A DNA stretch of 64,000 bases from 40CM-2-70-7 sp035505915 (GTDB taxonomy: Bacteria > Gemmatimonadota > Gemmatimonadetes > Gemmatimonadales > GWC2-71-9): assembly GCA_035505915.1 (NCBI GenBank), contig DATJQI010000080.1, forward strand, positions 28,146-92,145, written 5' to 3'. The translations under genes were made by a program, and so were the position numbers. A model generated the notes under the pieces. It saw only the letters and a program-made list of their open reading frames with translations. It ran no database searches and had not been told where the DNA came from. Of the stretch, positions 33,793 through 42,766 are shown in pieces. Numbering within the stretch: position 1 is the first letter of the stretch; the number at the start of each line of letters is the position of its first letter.

Positions 33793-34792
33793 CCTGGTGG
33801 TGCAGACGGCGTTCCTGGGGGACGTCGTGCTGACCACGCCCCTGCTCCGGGTTCTGGCCGCGCGGCACGGACCGGTGGACGTCGTCGCGACGCCGGCCGC
33901 CGCGCCGCTGCTCGAGACCCACGCCGCCGTCCGCCGGGTGATCCCCTACGACAAGCGCGGCGCCGACCGGGGACGCGCGGGCCTGGCCGCCCTCGCGCGG
34001 CGTCTCGCGGAGACGCACTATGAAGCCGCGTACCTCCCGCACCGGTCCCTGCGCAGCGCGCTCCTGGCGTTCCGGGCCCGGATCCCGACCCGGATCGGGT
34101 TTCGCGACGGCTGGCGCCTGCTCTATACCGAGAGCCGCCCGCGCCCGGCCACGGGACACGAGGTCGACCGGCTGCTGGCGTTGGCGGGGGAGCCGCGCGC
34201 CATCCGGACGCCGAGCATCGGCCTGACCGCGGGGGACCACGGGGCGGCGGCGCGGTTCGTCGAGGACGAGGGACTCGGCGCCGAGCTGGTGGCGGTGGCG
34301 CCGGGGTCGATCTGGGGCACCAAGCGGTGGCCCCACTACGCCGACCTGGCGGCACGACTGGCGGACGGTCACGCGATCGTCGTCGTGGGCGGCGCCGACG
34401 ACGCCGGACTGGCCAACGCCATCGTCGCATCGGTGCGGGCCGCGGGCGGGCGGGCGGCCTCGGCGTGCGGGCGCCTCGCCCTGCGGGAATCGGCGGCGCT
34501 CATCGCCCGGGCGAAGCTGCTGGTGACGAACGACAGCGCGCCCCTGCACTTCGCCCAGGCCGTGGGAACGCCCACGGTGGCCCTTTTCGGGCCCACCCTG
34601 GCGGCCTTCGGGTTCGGACCGTTGAATCCCGGGGACCGGGTGGTCGAGATGACGGATCTGGAATGCCGGCCCTGCTCGCGGCACGGGCCGGCGTCCTGCC
34701 CCCTGAAACACCACCGCTGCCTGCGGGACCTGCCCGTGGACCGCGTGATGGCCGCGATCGAGGAGACCGGTGCGCTACGTCGTCGGAATTGA
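33785..34792 (+). CDS. Glycosyltransferase family 9 (heptosyltransferase-like)
   Basis: A 335-residue GT9 protein. It starts at TTG 33785 (LTSLVVQTAFLGDVVLTTPL, the family's typical first strand) and overlaps lepA by eight bases. ALLAFRARIPTRIGFRDGWR, VAVAPGSIWGTKRWP (donor-site loop) and LLVTNDSAPLHFAQAVGTPT with ALFGPTL are the conserved GT9 blocks; KRWP and the NDSGP-like motif mark the ADP-heptose:LPS heptosyltransferase II type. ECRPCSRHGPASCPLKHHRC near the end is the Cys motif often seen in WaaF. It should transfer a heptose to lipopolysaccharide core, consistent with a Gram-negative envelope. Confidence 0.92.
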
Positions 34793-35738
34793 CATCGGCG
34801 GGACCAACCTGGTGGTGGGCACGGTCGCCGAAGACGGCTCCGAGCTCGTCGGCATGGTGGTCGACTCCACGCATTCCGAAGAAGGCGCCGATGCCGTGAT
34901 GGAGCGCATCGGACGGCTGGTCAAGAACTCCGTCGCGGCCGCCAAGGGCAAGGAGGTCATCGGCGTCGGGATCGGATCTCCCGGCCCCCTGGACACGGCC
35001 ACCGGTGTCGTCCTGGTCACGCCCAACCTGGGCTGGACCAACTTCCCGCTCCGGGACCGGGTGGCCGCGATGACCGGTTTGCCCGCCGAGCTGGACAACG
35101 ACGCCAATTGCGCCATCTACGGCGAATGGTGGCAGGGCGCGGCCCGGGGCGCCCGGGCGGTCGTGGGTCTGACCATCGGCACCGGGATCGGCGGCGGGAT
35201 CGTCCTGGACGGCCAGATCTACCACGGCGTCTCGGATGCCGCGGGCGAGATCGGGCACACCACCATCGACCCCACCGGGCGCCGCTGCAAATGCGGCAAC
35301 TACGGCTGCCTCGAAGCGTACGCGTCCGGGCCGGCCATCGCGGCCCGCGCCATCGAAGGCATCGAAGCCGGGGTCGAGACGTCCCTGGCCCGCTATGTGG
35401 ACGGGGACCTGCCGCGGCTGACGGCCCAGGTGGTCTACCAGGCCGCGCACGACGGCGACATCTACGCGCTGGAGGTGGTCAACGACACGGCCAAGATCCT
35501 CGGTGCCGGCGTCGCCAACATCATCAACACCTTCAATCCCGACGTCGTCGTGATCTGCGGCGGCGTGACCCTGGCCGGCGACAAGCTCTTCGTGCCGCTC
35601 CGGCGCGAAGTCAATCAGCGGGCCTTCAAGTCGTCCGTGCAGGTCTGCCGCATCGTGCCCGGCGAGCTGCCGGGCACCGCCGGCGTATACGGCGCCGCGG
35701 CGGCGTTCCTCCACCGCCGGAAGGGCGCGTCGCGGTGA
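34770..35738 (+). CDS. ROK family sugar kinase (glucokinase-like)
   Basis: A 322-residue ROK protein without the DNA-binding domain of ROK repressors, so a kinase. YVVGIDIGGTNLVVGTV is the phosphate-binding motif, ELDNDANCAIYGEWWQGAAR contains the catalytic Asp of the DND motif, LTIGTGIGGGIVLDGQIYHG is the second ATP-binding motif, and GEIGHTTIDPTGRRCKCGNY followed by GCLEAYAS is the zinc-binding ROK signature (His plus three Cys). Most relatives phosphorylate glucose or related hexoses. It starts at GTG inside the end of the GT9 gene (23-base overlap) and is followed by a PfkB kinase. Confidence 0.93.
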   Translation: MRYVVGIDIGGTNLVVGTVAEDGSELVGMVVDSTHSEEGADAVMERIGRLVKNSVAAAKGKEVIGVGIGSPGPLDTATGVVLVTPNLGWTNFPLRDRVAAMTGLPAELDNDANCAIYGEWWQGAARGARAVVGLTIGTGIGGGIVLDGQIYHGVSDAAGEIGHTTIDPTGRRCKCGNYGCLEAYASGPAIAARAIEGIEAGVETSLARYVDGDLPRLTAQVVYQAAHDGDIYALEVVNDTAKILGAGVANIINTFNPDVVVICGGVTLAGDKLFVPLRREVNQRAFKSSVQVCRIVPGELPGTAGVYGAAAAFLHRRKGASR

Positions 35739-36655
35739 AGCGGATCGGGGTGGTGGGCGCCATGGTGTGGGACACCATCTACGGCCGCGATCCGGCGCAG
35801 CCGGCGGTGGAGGAATGGGGGGGCATCGCGTACGCGCTGGCCGCCCTCGACGCCGCGCTGGCGGACGACTGGGAGATCGTGCCGCTCATCAAGGTGGGGC
35901 GCGACCTCGCGGCGCCCGCCGACCGGTTCCTGCGCAGTCTCGCCCACGTCGCGCCGGGCGCCCGCTTCCTCCAGGTGCCGGAGGCGAACAACCGCGTCAC
36001 GCTCCACTACGAGACCCGGGAGCGCCGCTGCGAGCTGATGTCCGGGGGCGTGCCGGGCTGGACCTGGGAAGAGCTGGGATCGATGGTGGGCGACCTGGAC
36101 GCGCTCTACGTGAACTTCATTTCGGGCTTCGAGATGACCCTGGAGACCGCCCGCATGCTGCGCCGCGGCTTCCGGAAGTTCATCTACGCGGATCTCCACA
36201 GCCTCTTTCTGGCCAAGGACGCCCAGGGCCTCCGGACCCTGCAGCCGCTGGTGGACGGTCCGGGGTGGTTCGGCTGCTTCGACGCGGTCCAGCTCAACGA
36301 AGAAGAGATGGCCCAGCTGGGTCCCGACCCGCTGGCGGTAGCCGCGGGCGCCCTCGGCGCCGGAACCGGCCTCCTGTGCGTCACGCTCGGCCGGCGCGGC
36401 GCCGCGTATTTCACGGGGTCGCCGGTGCGGACGGCGCGGATCGCCAGTGAGGACCCGGGAGGCTCGCCCCTCGACGACGGCGACCCCACGGGGTGCGGAG
36501 ACGTGTTCGGCGCGACCGCGGCGGCGGCGCTGGCGCAGGGCGCCGGCGCCGAGGACGCTCTGCGCCTCGCGGCGCGGCGGGCGGCCCGGAACGTCTCCCA
36601 CCGGGGCGCCACCGGACTGCGCGATCATCTCCTGGGACGGCTGGCGGCGGTATGA
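35735..36655 (+). CDS. PfkB family carbohydrate kinase
   Basis: A 306-residue ribokinase-like protein starting VKRIGVVGAMVWDTIYGRD, in a GTGA overlap with the ROK gene. The N-terminal lid region is short and sequence-diverged (EEWGGIAYALAALDAAL corresponds to the GG motif), and the C-terminal signature is DDGDPTGCGDVFGATAAAAL, with the DTxGxGD motif present as DPTGCGD including the catalytic Asp. The substrate cannot be told: sugar, nucleoside or sugar phosphate are all possible. QLNEEEMAQLG matches the family N-E-E motif. Confidence 0.88.
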   Translation: MKRIGVVGAMVWDTIYGRDPAQPAVEEWGGIAYALAALDAALADDWEIVPLIKVGRDLAAPADRFLRSLAHVAPGARFLQVPEANNRVTLHYETRERRCELMSGGVPGWTWEELGSMVGDLDALYVNFISGFEMTLETARMLRRGFRKFIYADLHSLFLAKDAQGLRTLQPLVDGPGWFGCFDAVQLNEEEMAQLGPDPLAVAAGALGAGTGLLCVTLGRRGAAYFTGSPVRTARIASEDPGGSPLDDGDPTGCGDVFGATAAAALAQGAGAEDALRLAARRAARNVSHRGATGLRDHLLGRLAAV

Positions 36656-37557
36656 CCCGGCTCGTGGACGTGCCGGCGCAGTTCGACGACCGCTCCTTCG
36701 AGCACTTCGCCGCCTCCTTCGCGGCGGGCTCGGCGGGCGGCGAGCGGCTGCTGTTCGACGCGCACGCCACCGAGTGGGCGTCACCCTACGGGCTGGTGGG
36801 GCTCCTGGTGGCCGGGCAGGCCGCGCACGCGACGGGCCGGGAGCGCCCGCTCCTCACCGTCCCCGCCAACCCGCGGGTGTTGAGCTACTGGGCGCGCGCC
36901 GGCTTTTTCCAGCAGGCGTCGCTGTTGTTCGAGATTCACGGCAAGGTGCCGAAAGTGAAGCCCGCCGAAGAGAGCGACGTCCTGTTGCCCGTGACCGCGG
37001 TGCGCGCGGCGGAGGACGTGCACCAGGTGGTGAGTCACATTCAGCAGCGGGCCACCGCGATCCTCACCTCGCAGCTGGGCATCGATCCCAAGGCGACGAT
37101 GGGTTTCGCTATGGCGCTTTCGGAGGCGTGCCAGAATATTGTAGAACACGCGGGCACCGGCGGCTGGGTGGCGGTGCAGCACTACGAATGGCGCCGGCGG
37201 CTGGCGAAGCGGGTGGTGGTGATCGCGGTGGGAGACGCGGGCGTCGGGTTCCGGCACACACTCGAGCCCACGCAGGCGAAACGGTTCGGCGACCGGTGGG
37301 GCGACGGCGCCGCGCTCGAGGCGGCGTTGATTCAGGGCGTCAGCCGCTTCCGCGATCCGGGCCGGGGCCAGGGGCTGAAGGGCATCCGCGGCTACCTGTC
37401 CCGCTGGGACGGCAAGATCGCCATCCGGAGCGGCACCGCCCGCATCGCCATCGCGCCGTCGTGGGACGACGACGCGCCGCTGACCGAAGGCCTGAGCGCG
37501 TTTCCGGGGTCACAGGTCTTGTTGATCATTCCTGAGCAGGGGACCGGCACACCGTGA
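36652..37557 (+). CDS. STAS-like domain fused to a histidine-kinase-type ATPase (RsbW-like)
   Basis: A 301-residue protein beginning MTRLVDVPAQFDDRSFEHFA. Residues 1-100 look like a STAS/MlaB-type fold (RLLFDAHATEWASPYGLVGL, then NPRVLSYWARAGFFQQASLL). From about residue 120 there is a GHKL ATPase: ATMGFAMALSEACQNIVEHA is the N box, VVVIAVGDAGVGFRHTL the G1 box, and GRGQGLKGIRGYLSRWDGKI the G2 region. This is the anti-sigma/serine kinase class found in partner-switching modules, here joined to its own STAS domain. It is coupled by ATGA to pfkB and by GTGA to a second STAS-like gene, so the pair probably works together. Sigma-factor target not visible. Confidence 0.78.
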   Translation: MTRLVDVPAQFDDRSFEHFAASFAAGSAGGERLLFDAHATEWASPYGLVGLLVAGQAAHATGRERPLLTVPANPRVLSYWARAGFFQQASLLFEIHGKVPKVKPAEESDVLLPVTAVRAAEDVHQVVSHIQQRATAILTSQLGIDPKATMGFAMALSEACQNIVEHAGTGGWVAVQHYEWRRRLAKRVVVIAVGDAGVGFRHTLEPTQAKRFGDRWGDGAALEAALIQGVSRFRDPGRGQGLKGIRGYLSRWDGKIAIRSGTARIAIAPSWDDDAPLTEGLSAFPGSQVLLIIPEQGTGTP

Positions 37558-37979
37558 TTCGACCGATCGACGTGCACGCCGTGTTGCAGCAATCCGTGCC
37601 CGGCCCCTACGCCGACCTGGTCACCCGCCCCACCGGGCGCGCCGTCCGCGAGCGCATCGAGCTCACCCTCACGGACGCCTCCGTCCTCCGGATGGACTTC
37701 ACCGGCGTCCGCTGCATCGACTATTCCTGTGCCGACGAGATCGTGGCCAAGCTGCTGCGCACCGTGCAGGTGCTTCTGCTCCGGGGCGTGACCGACGCGC
37801 ACCGCCTGGCCATCGAGCCGGTGCTCCAGGGGCACGGGCTGGCGGTGGCGATCGAGACCGGCGCGGGACTCGAAGTCCTCGGGCCGCCCGAAGCCGCGGC
37901 GCTCGTGGCCGAGGAGCTCCTGGCGCGGCGGCTGGCGGAGCGCACCGCCGGAGGCACCCTCGCGCTGACGGCCGCGTGA
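37554..37979 (+). CDS. STAS-like (DUF4325-type) small protein
   Basis: A 141-residue protein. VLRMDFTGVRCIDYSCADEI followed by VAKLLRTVQVLLLRGVTD has the beta-alpha pattern of STAS or STAS-like DUF4325 domains, with Asp/Ser residues (DYSCADE) at the helix start where anti-sigma antagonists are phosphorylated. It overlaps the STAS-ATPase gene in GTGA. By analogy with RsbV/SpoIIAA it may be the substrate of that ATPase. The last 40 residues are Ala/Glu-rich and helical. Confidence 0.65.
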   Translation: MIRPIDVHAVLQQSVPGPYADLVTRPTGRAVRERIELTLTDASVLRMDFTGVRCIDYSCADEIVAKLLRTVQVLLLRGVTDAHRLAIEPVLQGHGLAVAIETGAGLEVLGPPEAAALVAEELLARRLAERTAGGTLALTAA

Positions 37980-39133
37980 CCCGCCGCCGGCTGGGCCTGT
38001 CGACCCACGCGATTCACGGCAACCCGGAACCGCGGCCGGACTGGACGCCCATCTCCACGCCGATCAACCAGAGCAGCACCTTCACCAATCCGATCGGCTC
38101 CACGCAGGAAGTCCTGTACACCCGGTACGGGAACAATCCCAATCAGGTCTCGATCGCCAAACGGCTGGCCCTGCTCGAGGGCGCCGAGGCGGCCATCTTC
38201 GTCGGCTCGGGGATGGGGGCGGCGGCGCTGGCCCACCTCGCCATTCTCCGCCCGGGCGACCACCTGCTCAGCTCCGAGTGGGTCTACGGCGGGGTCTACC
38301 GGCTGTTCACGCAGGAGTTCGGGCGGCTGGGCATCGAAGTCTCGTTCGTGAATCCGGTCGAGTCCCGGTCGTGGAAGCGGGCCCTGAAGAAGAACACCCG
38401 CGCCGTCTTCGTGGAGACGCCGACCAACCCGGTGATGCGGGTGCTCGACGTCGACGCCATCGGGACTTTGTGCAAGGCCGAAGGACTGGCCCTGCTGGTG
38501 GACTCGACCTTCGCCTCGCCCATCAACTTCCGGCCCCTGGAGCACGGCGCCGACGTCGTGATCCACAGCGCCACCAAATACCTGAACGGGCACTCCGACG
38601 TGATCGCGGGCGCGGTGGCCGGCACCGAGGCGGTGGTGGAGGAGGTCCGGCGCCTGATGTGGGTGTACGGGCAGGCCCTCGATCCCCACGCCGCCTGGCT
38701 CATCGAACGCGGCATGAAGACCCTGGCGGTGCGGATGGAGCGGCACAACCGGAACGGCCAGCAGGTGGCCGAATGGTGCGCCCGGCACAAGGCGATCGCG
38801 GCGGTCCACTACCCCGGCCTGCCCAGCCATCCCGACCACCAGGCGGCGACCCAGGCGATGCAGGGGTTCGGTGGGATGCTGGGGATCGAGCTGAAGGGCG
38901 GCGTGCGCGCCGCCGAGCGCTTCCTGCGCGGCCTGACCATCGCGGCCCACGCGCCGAGCCTCGGGGGCGCGGAAACGCTCGTGTCCGAGCCGCGCCTCAC
39001 GTCCCACGCCTCCCTGACCGCCGAAGAGCGCGCCAAGGCCGGCATTCCCGACGGGTTCCTCCGCTTCTCCCTCGGCCTGGAGGACGCGGACGACCTGATC
39101 GGCGACTTCGCGCAGTCTCTGGCCCAGCTCTAA
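37976..39133 (+). CDS. PLP-dependent trans-sulfuration enzyme (cystathionine gamma-synthase/lyase family)
   Basis: A 385-residue fold-type I PLP enzyme. LSTHAIHGNPEPRPDWTPIS at the start, TRYGNNPNQVSIAKRLALLE (Tyr-x-Arg contact), AAIFVGSGMGAAALAHLAIL, VDSTFASPINFRPLEHGADV (PLP Asp) and VIHSATKYLNGHSDVIAGAV (Schiff-base Lys) are the family motifs; the C-terminus has SLGGAETLVSEPRLTSHASL. It could be cystathionine gamma-synthase, gamma- or beta-lyase, or an O-acylhomoserine sulfhydrylase; the motifs here do not decide. Starts at GTG overlapping the previous stop by four bases and directly abuts ftsE. Confidence 0.92.
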   Translation: MTRRRLGLSTHAIHGNPEPRPDWTPISTPINQSSTFTNPIGSTQEVLYTRYGNNPNQVSIAKRLALLEGAEAAIFVGSGMGAAALAHLAILRPGDHLLSSEWVYGGVYRLFTQEFGRLGIEVSFVNPVESRSWKRALKKNTRAVFVETPTNPVMRVLDVDAIGTLCKAEGLALLVDSTFASPINFRPLEHGADVVIHSATKYLNGHSDVIAGAVAGTEAVVEEVRRLMWVYGQALDPHAAWLIERGMKTLAVRMERHNRNGQQVAEWCARHKAIAAVHYPGLPSHPDHQAATQAMQGFGGMLGIELKGGVRAAERFLRGLTIAAHAPSLGGAETLVSEPRLTSHASLTAEERAKAGIPDGFLRFSLGLEDADDLIGDFAQSLAQL

Positions 39134-39826
39134 GTGATCAAGTTCACCAACGTCTTCAAGGCCTACCCGAAAGGGGGGCTCGCCCTCAAGGACGCCACCT
39201 TCCACATCGCGAAGGGGGAGTTCGCCTTCCTCACCGGGCACTCCGGCGCCGGCAAGTCCACCATCCTGAAGCTCATCTACGCCGAAGAGCGGGCCACCGA
39301 GGGTGAGGTCCGCGTGTCGGGATTCAACCTCGCGGACCTCCGGCCCCGCCAGGTGCCGCACCTGCGGCGGCGTCTCGGGATCGTGTTCCAGGATTTCCGG
39401 CTGCTCGAAGACCGGACCGCGGAGGAGAACGTGGCGTTCGCGCTCCGGGTCACCGGCGCGCGCCACGCCGGCATCGAGGCGCGGGTGATGCGGGTGCTGA
39501 CGCAGGTGGGGCTCGCCGCCAAGGCCACCGCGTACCCGCGGGAGCTGTCGGGCGGCGAGCAGCAGCGCGTGGCGATCGCGCGCGCCCTCGTGAACGAGCC
39601 GACGGTGCTCCTGGCCGACGAGCCCACCGGTAACCTCGACGAGCGGGCCACCCGGGGCGTCTTCCAGCTGCTCCGGGACATCAACGCCTCCGGCACCGCC
39701 GTCGCGATGGCGACGCACGATCTCGAGCTGGTTCGCCAGGCCCCCTACCGCGTGATCGAGCTCCAGGACGGCGCGATCGTGTACGACTCGGCGGTCGACG
39801 AGCCGCGCGAGCAGGCGGCCCCGTGA
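39134..39826 (+). CDS. ftsE: Cell division ATP-binding protein FtsE
   Basis: A 230-residue ABC ATPase starting VIKFTNVFKAYPKGGLALKD. Walker A is LTGHSGAGKSTILKLIYAEE, the FtsE-typical sequence GxSGAGKST; the Q loop is IVFQDFRLLEDRTAEENVAF; the signature is ELSGGEQQRVAIARALVNEP and Walker B VLLADEPTGNLD. With FtsX it forms a complex that activates peptidoglycan hydrolysis at the septum. GTG start immediately after the preceding stop; overlaps ftsX by four bases. Confidence 0.96.
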   Translation: MIKFTNVFKAYPKGGLALKDATFHIAKGEFAFLTGHSGAGKSTILKLIYAEERATEGEVRVSGFNLADLRPRQVPHLRRRLGIVFQDFRLLEDRTAEENVAFALRVTGARHAGIEARVMRVLTQVGLAAKATAYPRELSGGEQQRVAIARALVNEPTVLLADEPTGNLDERATRGVFQLLRDINASGTAVAMATHDLELVRQAPYRVIELQDGAIVYDSAVDEPREQAAP

Positions 39827-40683
39827 GCTTCGTCCTGAAGGAAGCGCTCCTGGCGTTCCGGCGGGCCCCGCTCCTGTCCGCGCTCTCGATCACCACGATC
39901 GCGTTCTCCCTCTTCGTGGTCGGCCTGTTCGGGCTGGTGGCGCTCAACCTGCAGCGCGCCCTGAGCCGCGTGTCCGAGCGGGTCGAGGTCGTCGCCTATC
40001 TCCTGCCCGGCACGCCGATCGAAACGGTCACGCACGCGCTGAAAGACATCGAGTCCTTCCCCGAGGTGGCCACCGCGTCGTACGTGTCGGAGGACTCGGC
40101 GCTGGCCCGGGCCCGGCGGGAGCTGGTGGAGTTCCGGGACCAGCTGCGCGAGCTGGAGCGGAACCCCCTGCCCGCGTCGATCGAAGTGACCCTCAAGCCG
40201 CAGGACCGCGACGCCGCCCACGTCGCCGGCGTGGCCGACCGGCTCCGGGACTTCGCCTTCGTGGACGACGTCCGGTACGGCGGCGACTGGATCAAGCAGC
40301 TCGACCGGGTACGGTCCATCGCGGCCGCCGTCGGCCTCGTGGTCGGGGCCGCGTTCGCGGCGGTGGCCGTCATCATCATCGGGGCCACCATCCGGATGGC
40401 GGTGCTGCAGCGGGGACGGGAGATCGCCATCATGCGCCTGGTGGGAGCCACGGACTGGTTCATCCGGCTGCCGTTTCTGGTGCAGGGCGTCATCAAGGGG
40501 TGCGCCGGGGGCCTCCTGGCCGTCGCCTTTTCCTACGCGGCCCATGTTCTCGTCACCGACTGGCTCCAGTTCCATACCGAGTTCTTCGGGGTGTCCCAGG
40601 CCGCCGCCATCGTCGGCGGCGGGATGATCATCGGGCTGTTCGGGAGCTGGCTGTCCGTCGGGAGACAGCTGAGAAAGGTATGA
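39823..40683 (+). CDS. ftsX: Cell division protein FtsX
   Basis: A 286-residue permease-like protein with four predicted helices: one near residues 20-45 (LLSALSITTIAFSLFVVGLF), then an extracytoplasmic domain (SERVEVVAYLLPGTPIETVT to about residue 165), and three in the C-terminal half (VGLVVGAAFAAVAVIIIGAT, VIKGCAGGLLAVAFSYAAHV, AAIVGGGMIIGLFGSWLSVG). REIAIMRLVGATDWFIRLPF is the FtsX signature. It transmits FtsE ATPase cycles to the murein hydrolase activator encoded next, with which it overlaps in ATGA. Confidence 0.95.
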   Translation: MSFVLKEALLAFRRAPLLSALSITTIAFSLFVVGLFGLVALNLQRALSRVSERVEVVAYLLPGTPIETVTHALKDIESFPEVATASYVSEDSALARARRELVEFRDQLRELERNPLPASIEVTLKPQDRDAAHVAGVADRLRDFAFVDDVRYGGDWIKQLDRVRSIAAAVGLVVGAAFAAVAVIIIGATIRMAVLQRGREIAIMRLVGATDWFIRLPFLVQGVIKGCAGGLLAVAFSYAAHVLVTDWLQFHTEFFGVSQAAAIVGGGMIIGLFGSWLSVGRQLRKV

Positions 40684-41882
40684 ACGGCAAAGGACGTCGA
40701 GGGACGGCGCTGCTCGACCTCGTTCTGGTCCTGCTCATCGCGAGCCCCCTGCCGGGCCAGAAGCCGGCGACCTTCGATCAGCAGATGCGCGACAACCAGC
40801 GGCGCCTCGAGGACATCCGGAAGCAGCGGACCCAGGCGGAGCAGGATCTCGAGGCCCTGCGGACGCAGGCCCACTCGATCGAAGACGAGATCGCGAACCT
40901 CGAGCGGCAGAAGGAATCCACCAACCGGATCGTGAACGAGATCGACCGCCAGATCGGCGAGCTGGGCGGCCAGATCGGCCAGACCACGGTGGACCTGATC
41001 CTCGCGCAGGACGCGCTGGCCGAAAAGCACGCGGTGCTCGAGCGCCGCCTGGTGGACATCTACAAGCGCGGCCCGCTCTACGTCTGGCAGGTGCTGCTCT
41101 CCTCCGAGAGCTTCGGGGACCTCCTGTCCCGGTACAAGTACCTCTACCTGGCGGCCCGGCAGGACCGGCTGCTCACCAACGACATGCAGCGGCTCCAGGA
41201 CCGGGTGGCCCGCGACCGGAGCAATCTGCTCGACGCCCGGGACGCGCTCTCCCGCCGGCGCACCGAGCGGACCGACGAGCTGACGCATTACACCGATCTC
41301 GAGTCCCGCCGCTCCGTGGACCTCAAGGAGACCAAGCGGGGGATGCGGCGCGCCGAGGCCCGCGTGTCGGCGAGCGAGCGGGAGGAGGGCCGCCTCACCG
41401 ACGTGATCGCGCGCCTCGAGCGGGAGCGGCGGGAAGCGCTGGCGCGCGGCGCCCGCGCCGCGCGGGCGACCATCACCACCGCCAGCCTGGGCTCGTTGCC
41501 CTGGCCGGTGGACGGATCACTCCTCTACCGGTTCGGTCCCGCGCCGGGTCCGGACAACACGCAGATCACGTGGCACGGCGTGGGGATCGCCGCCGCGGCC
41601 GGCACGCCGGTGCGCGCCGTGGCGGCGGGGACGGTGGTGGACGTGGGGGACCGGGGAACCTATCTGACCACGGTCATCCTGCAGCACGGCGGCGGCTACT
41701 ACACCATCTACGCGACCCTCGCGGACGCCACCGTCCATCTCGGCGACCCCGTCGTGGCCGGCCAGGTCATCGGCCACGTGGGCGGCGCCTCGACCGACCA
41801 GGGCGCCCATCTCCACTTCGAGATCCGCGGGCCCGACCAGATCGCGCTCGACCCCCTGAACTGGCTCAAGAGACAACAATGA
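40680..41882 (+). CDS. envC: Murein hydrolase activator EnvC-like (M23 domain)
   Basis: A 400-residue protein with a signal peptide (LLDLVLVLLIASPLPGQ). Residues 30-270 are long coiled coils (DQQMRDNQRRLEDIRKQRTQ; DRLLTNDMQRLQDRVARDRS), and the C-terminus is a LytM/M23 domain (GVGIAAAAGTPVRAVAAGTV, LQHGGGYYTIYATLAD, TDQGAHLHFEIRGPDQIALD). In the usual LytM zinc site HxxxD, the first motif here reads HGVGI rather than HRGID, so the first ligand pair appears altered, while HLHFEIR is kept; this fits a non-catalytic activator such as EnvC. Encoded straight after ftsEX, its known partner. Confidence 0.93.
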   Translation: MNGKGRRGTALLDLVLVLLIASPLPGQKPATFDQQMRDNQRRLEDIRKQRTQAEQDLEALRTQAHSIEDEIANLERQKESTNRIVNEIDRQIGELGGQIGQTTVDLILAQDALAEKHAVLERRLVDIYKRGPLYVWQVLLSSESFGDLLSRYKYLYLAARQDRLLTNDMQRLQDRVARDRSNLLDARDALSRRRTERTDELTHYTDLESRRSVDLKETKRGMRRAEARVSASEREEGRLTDVIARLERERREALARGARAARATITTASLGSLPWPVDGSLLYRFGPAPGPDNTQITWHGVGIAAAAGTPVRAVAAGTVVDVGDRGTYLTTVILQHGGGYYTIYATLADATVHLGDPVVAGQVIGHVGGASTDQGAHLHFEIRGPDQIALDPLNWLKRQQ

Positions 41883-42766
41883 TCCGGGAGGGCGGCTCGG
41901 GGGGCCGCCGGGTCGCGGGGCTGCTGGCCGTGACGGCGGCGCTCGGGTCGTGCCGATCCGTGCCACCGACCGCCGTGGTCGCCGGGACGGTCGAGATCCG
42001 CCAGGTCCGGCTGGCGCCGCTGACCAACGGCCGGCTGGTGCGCCTCCTCAAGGATGAAGGGGACTCCGTCCGGGCCGGAGACACGGTGGCGATCCTGGAA
42101 CAGCCGGGCCTGCCGTCGCTCATCGCGGAGCGCCGGGCGCAGGCCGCCGGCGCGACCACGCGGACCGCCCGCATCGGGGCCGCCGTAGCCGAGAGCAGTC
42201 GCGCGGCGAGCGACCTCGCCCGCGCGGCCCCGCTTCGGGCTCAGGGAATCATGTCGGCGCAGCAGTACGACGCCCTCACCGCCGCGGCGGTCTCGGCGGC
42301 GGCGACCCTGGAGGCCGCCCGGGCGGCGCCGACGGACGAGGCGGCCGCCCGGGCCGCGCTCCAGGGCGCCGTGGCGATCCAGGGTGAGCTCGTGATCACC
42401 GCCCCGGCCGACGGCGTGATCCTGACCCGCTACGCGGAGCCGGGTGAGGCCGTCACGGCCGGCATGCCGGTGGTCGCCCTCGGGGAGGTGAACCGGCCCT
42501 GGGTGCGCGCCTACGTCGCCGAGGGCGTGCTCGCGCGGATCCGGGTCGGCGCCCGCGTGCGGATCCATACCGACGCCTATCCCGACGCGACCTTCGCCGG
42601 GACGGTGGTCGAGATCTCGCCGGCGGCGGAGTTCACGCCGCGGGCCGCGCTGACCGAGCGGGAACGGGCCGACCTGGTGTTCGCGATCCGCATCGACGTC
42701 GGTCCGGAGGGCGGGCGCCTCAAAGCCGGCCTCCCGGTCACCGTGGATCTCCCCCTCCTGCCGTGA
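41879..42766 (+). CDS. HlyD-type periplasmic adaptor lipoprotein
   Basis: A 295-residue membrane-fusion protein. The N-terminus (RRVAGLLAVTAALGSCRS) ends in the lipobox LGSC (Cys about 25). A split biotinyl-lipoyl domain (LVRLLKDEGDSVRAGDTVAI and ELVITAPADGVILTRYAEPG) flanks a short Ala-rich coiled coil, then a beta-barrel domain (RPWVRAYVAEGVLARIRVGA). It matches YbhG/HlyD-type adaptors that serve ABC-2 exporters, whose ATPase and permease are encoded next. ATGA overlap with envC. Confidence 0.9.
   Translation: MIREGGSGGRRVAGLLAVTAALGSCRSVPPTAVVAGTVEIRQVRLAPLTNGRLVRLLKDEGDSVRAGDTVAILEQPGLPSLIAERRAQAAGATTRTARIGAAVAESSRAASDLARAAPLRAQGIMSAQQYDALTAAAVSAAATLEAARAAPTDEAAARAALQGAVAIQGELVITAPADGVILTRYAEPGEAVTAGMPVVALGEVNRPWVRAYVAEGVLARIRVGARVRIHTDAYPDATFAGTVVEISPAAEFTPRAALTERERADLVFAIRIDVGPEGGRLKAGLPVTVDLPLLP

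Noticed and set aside
37721..39718. A 665-residue minus-strand frame across the trans-sulfuration gene and ftsE
   Set aside because: It lies opposite two conserved enzymes, has no start signals and no recognisable motifs.
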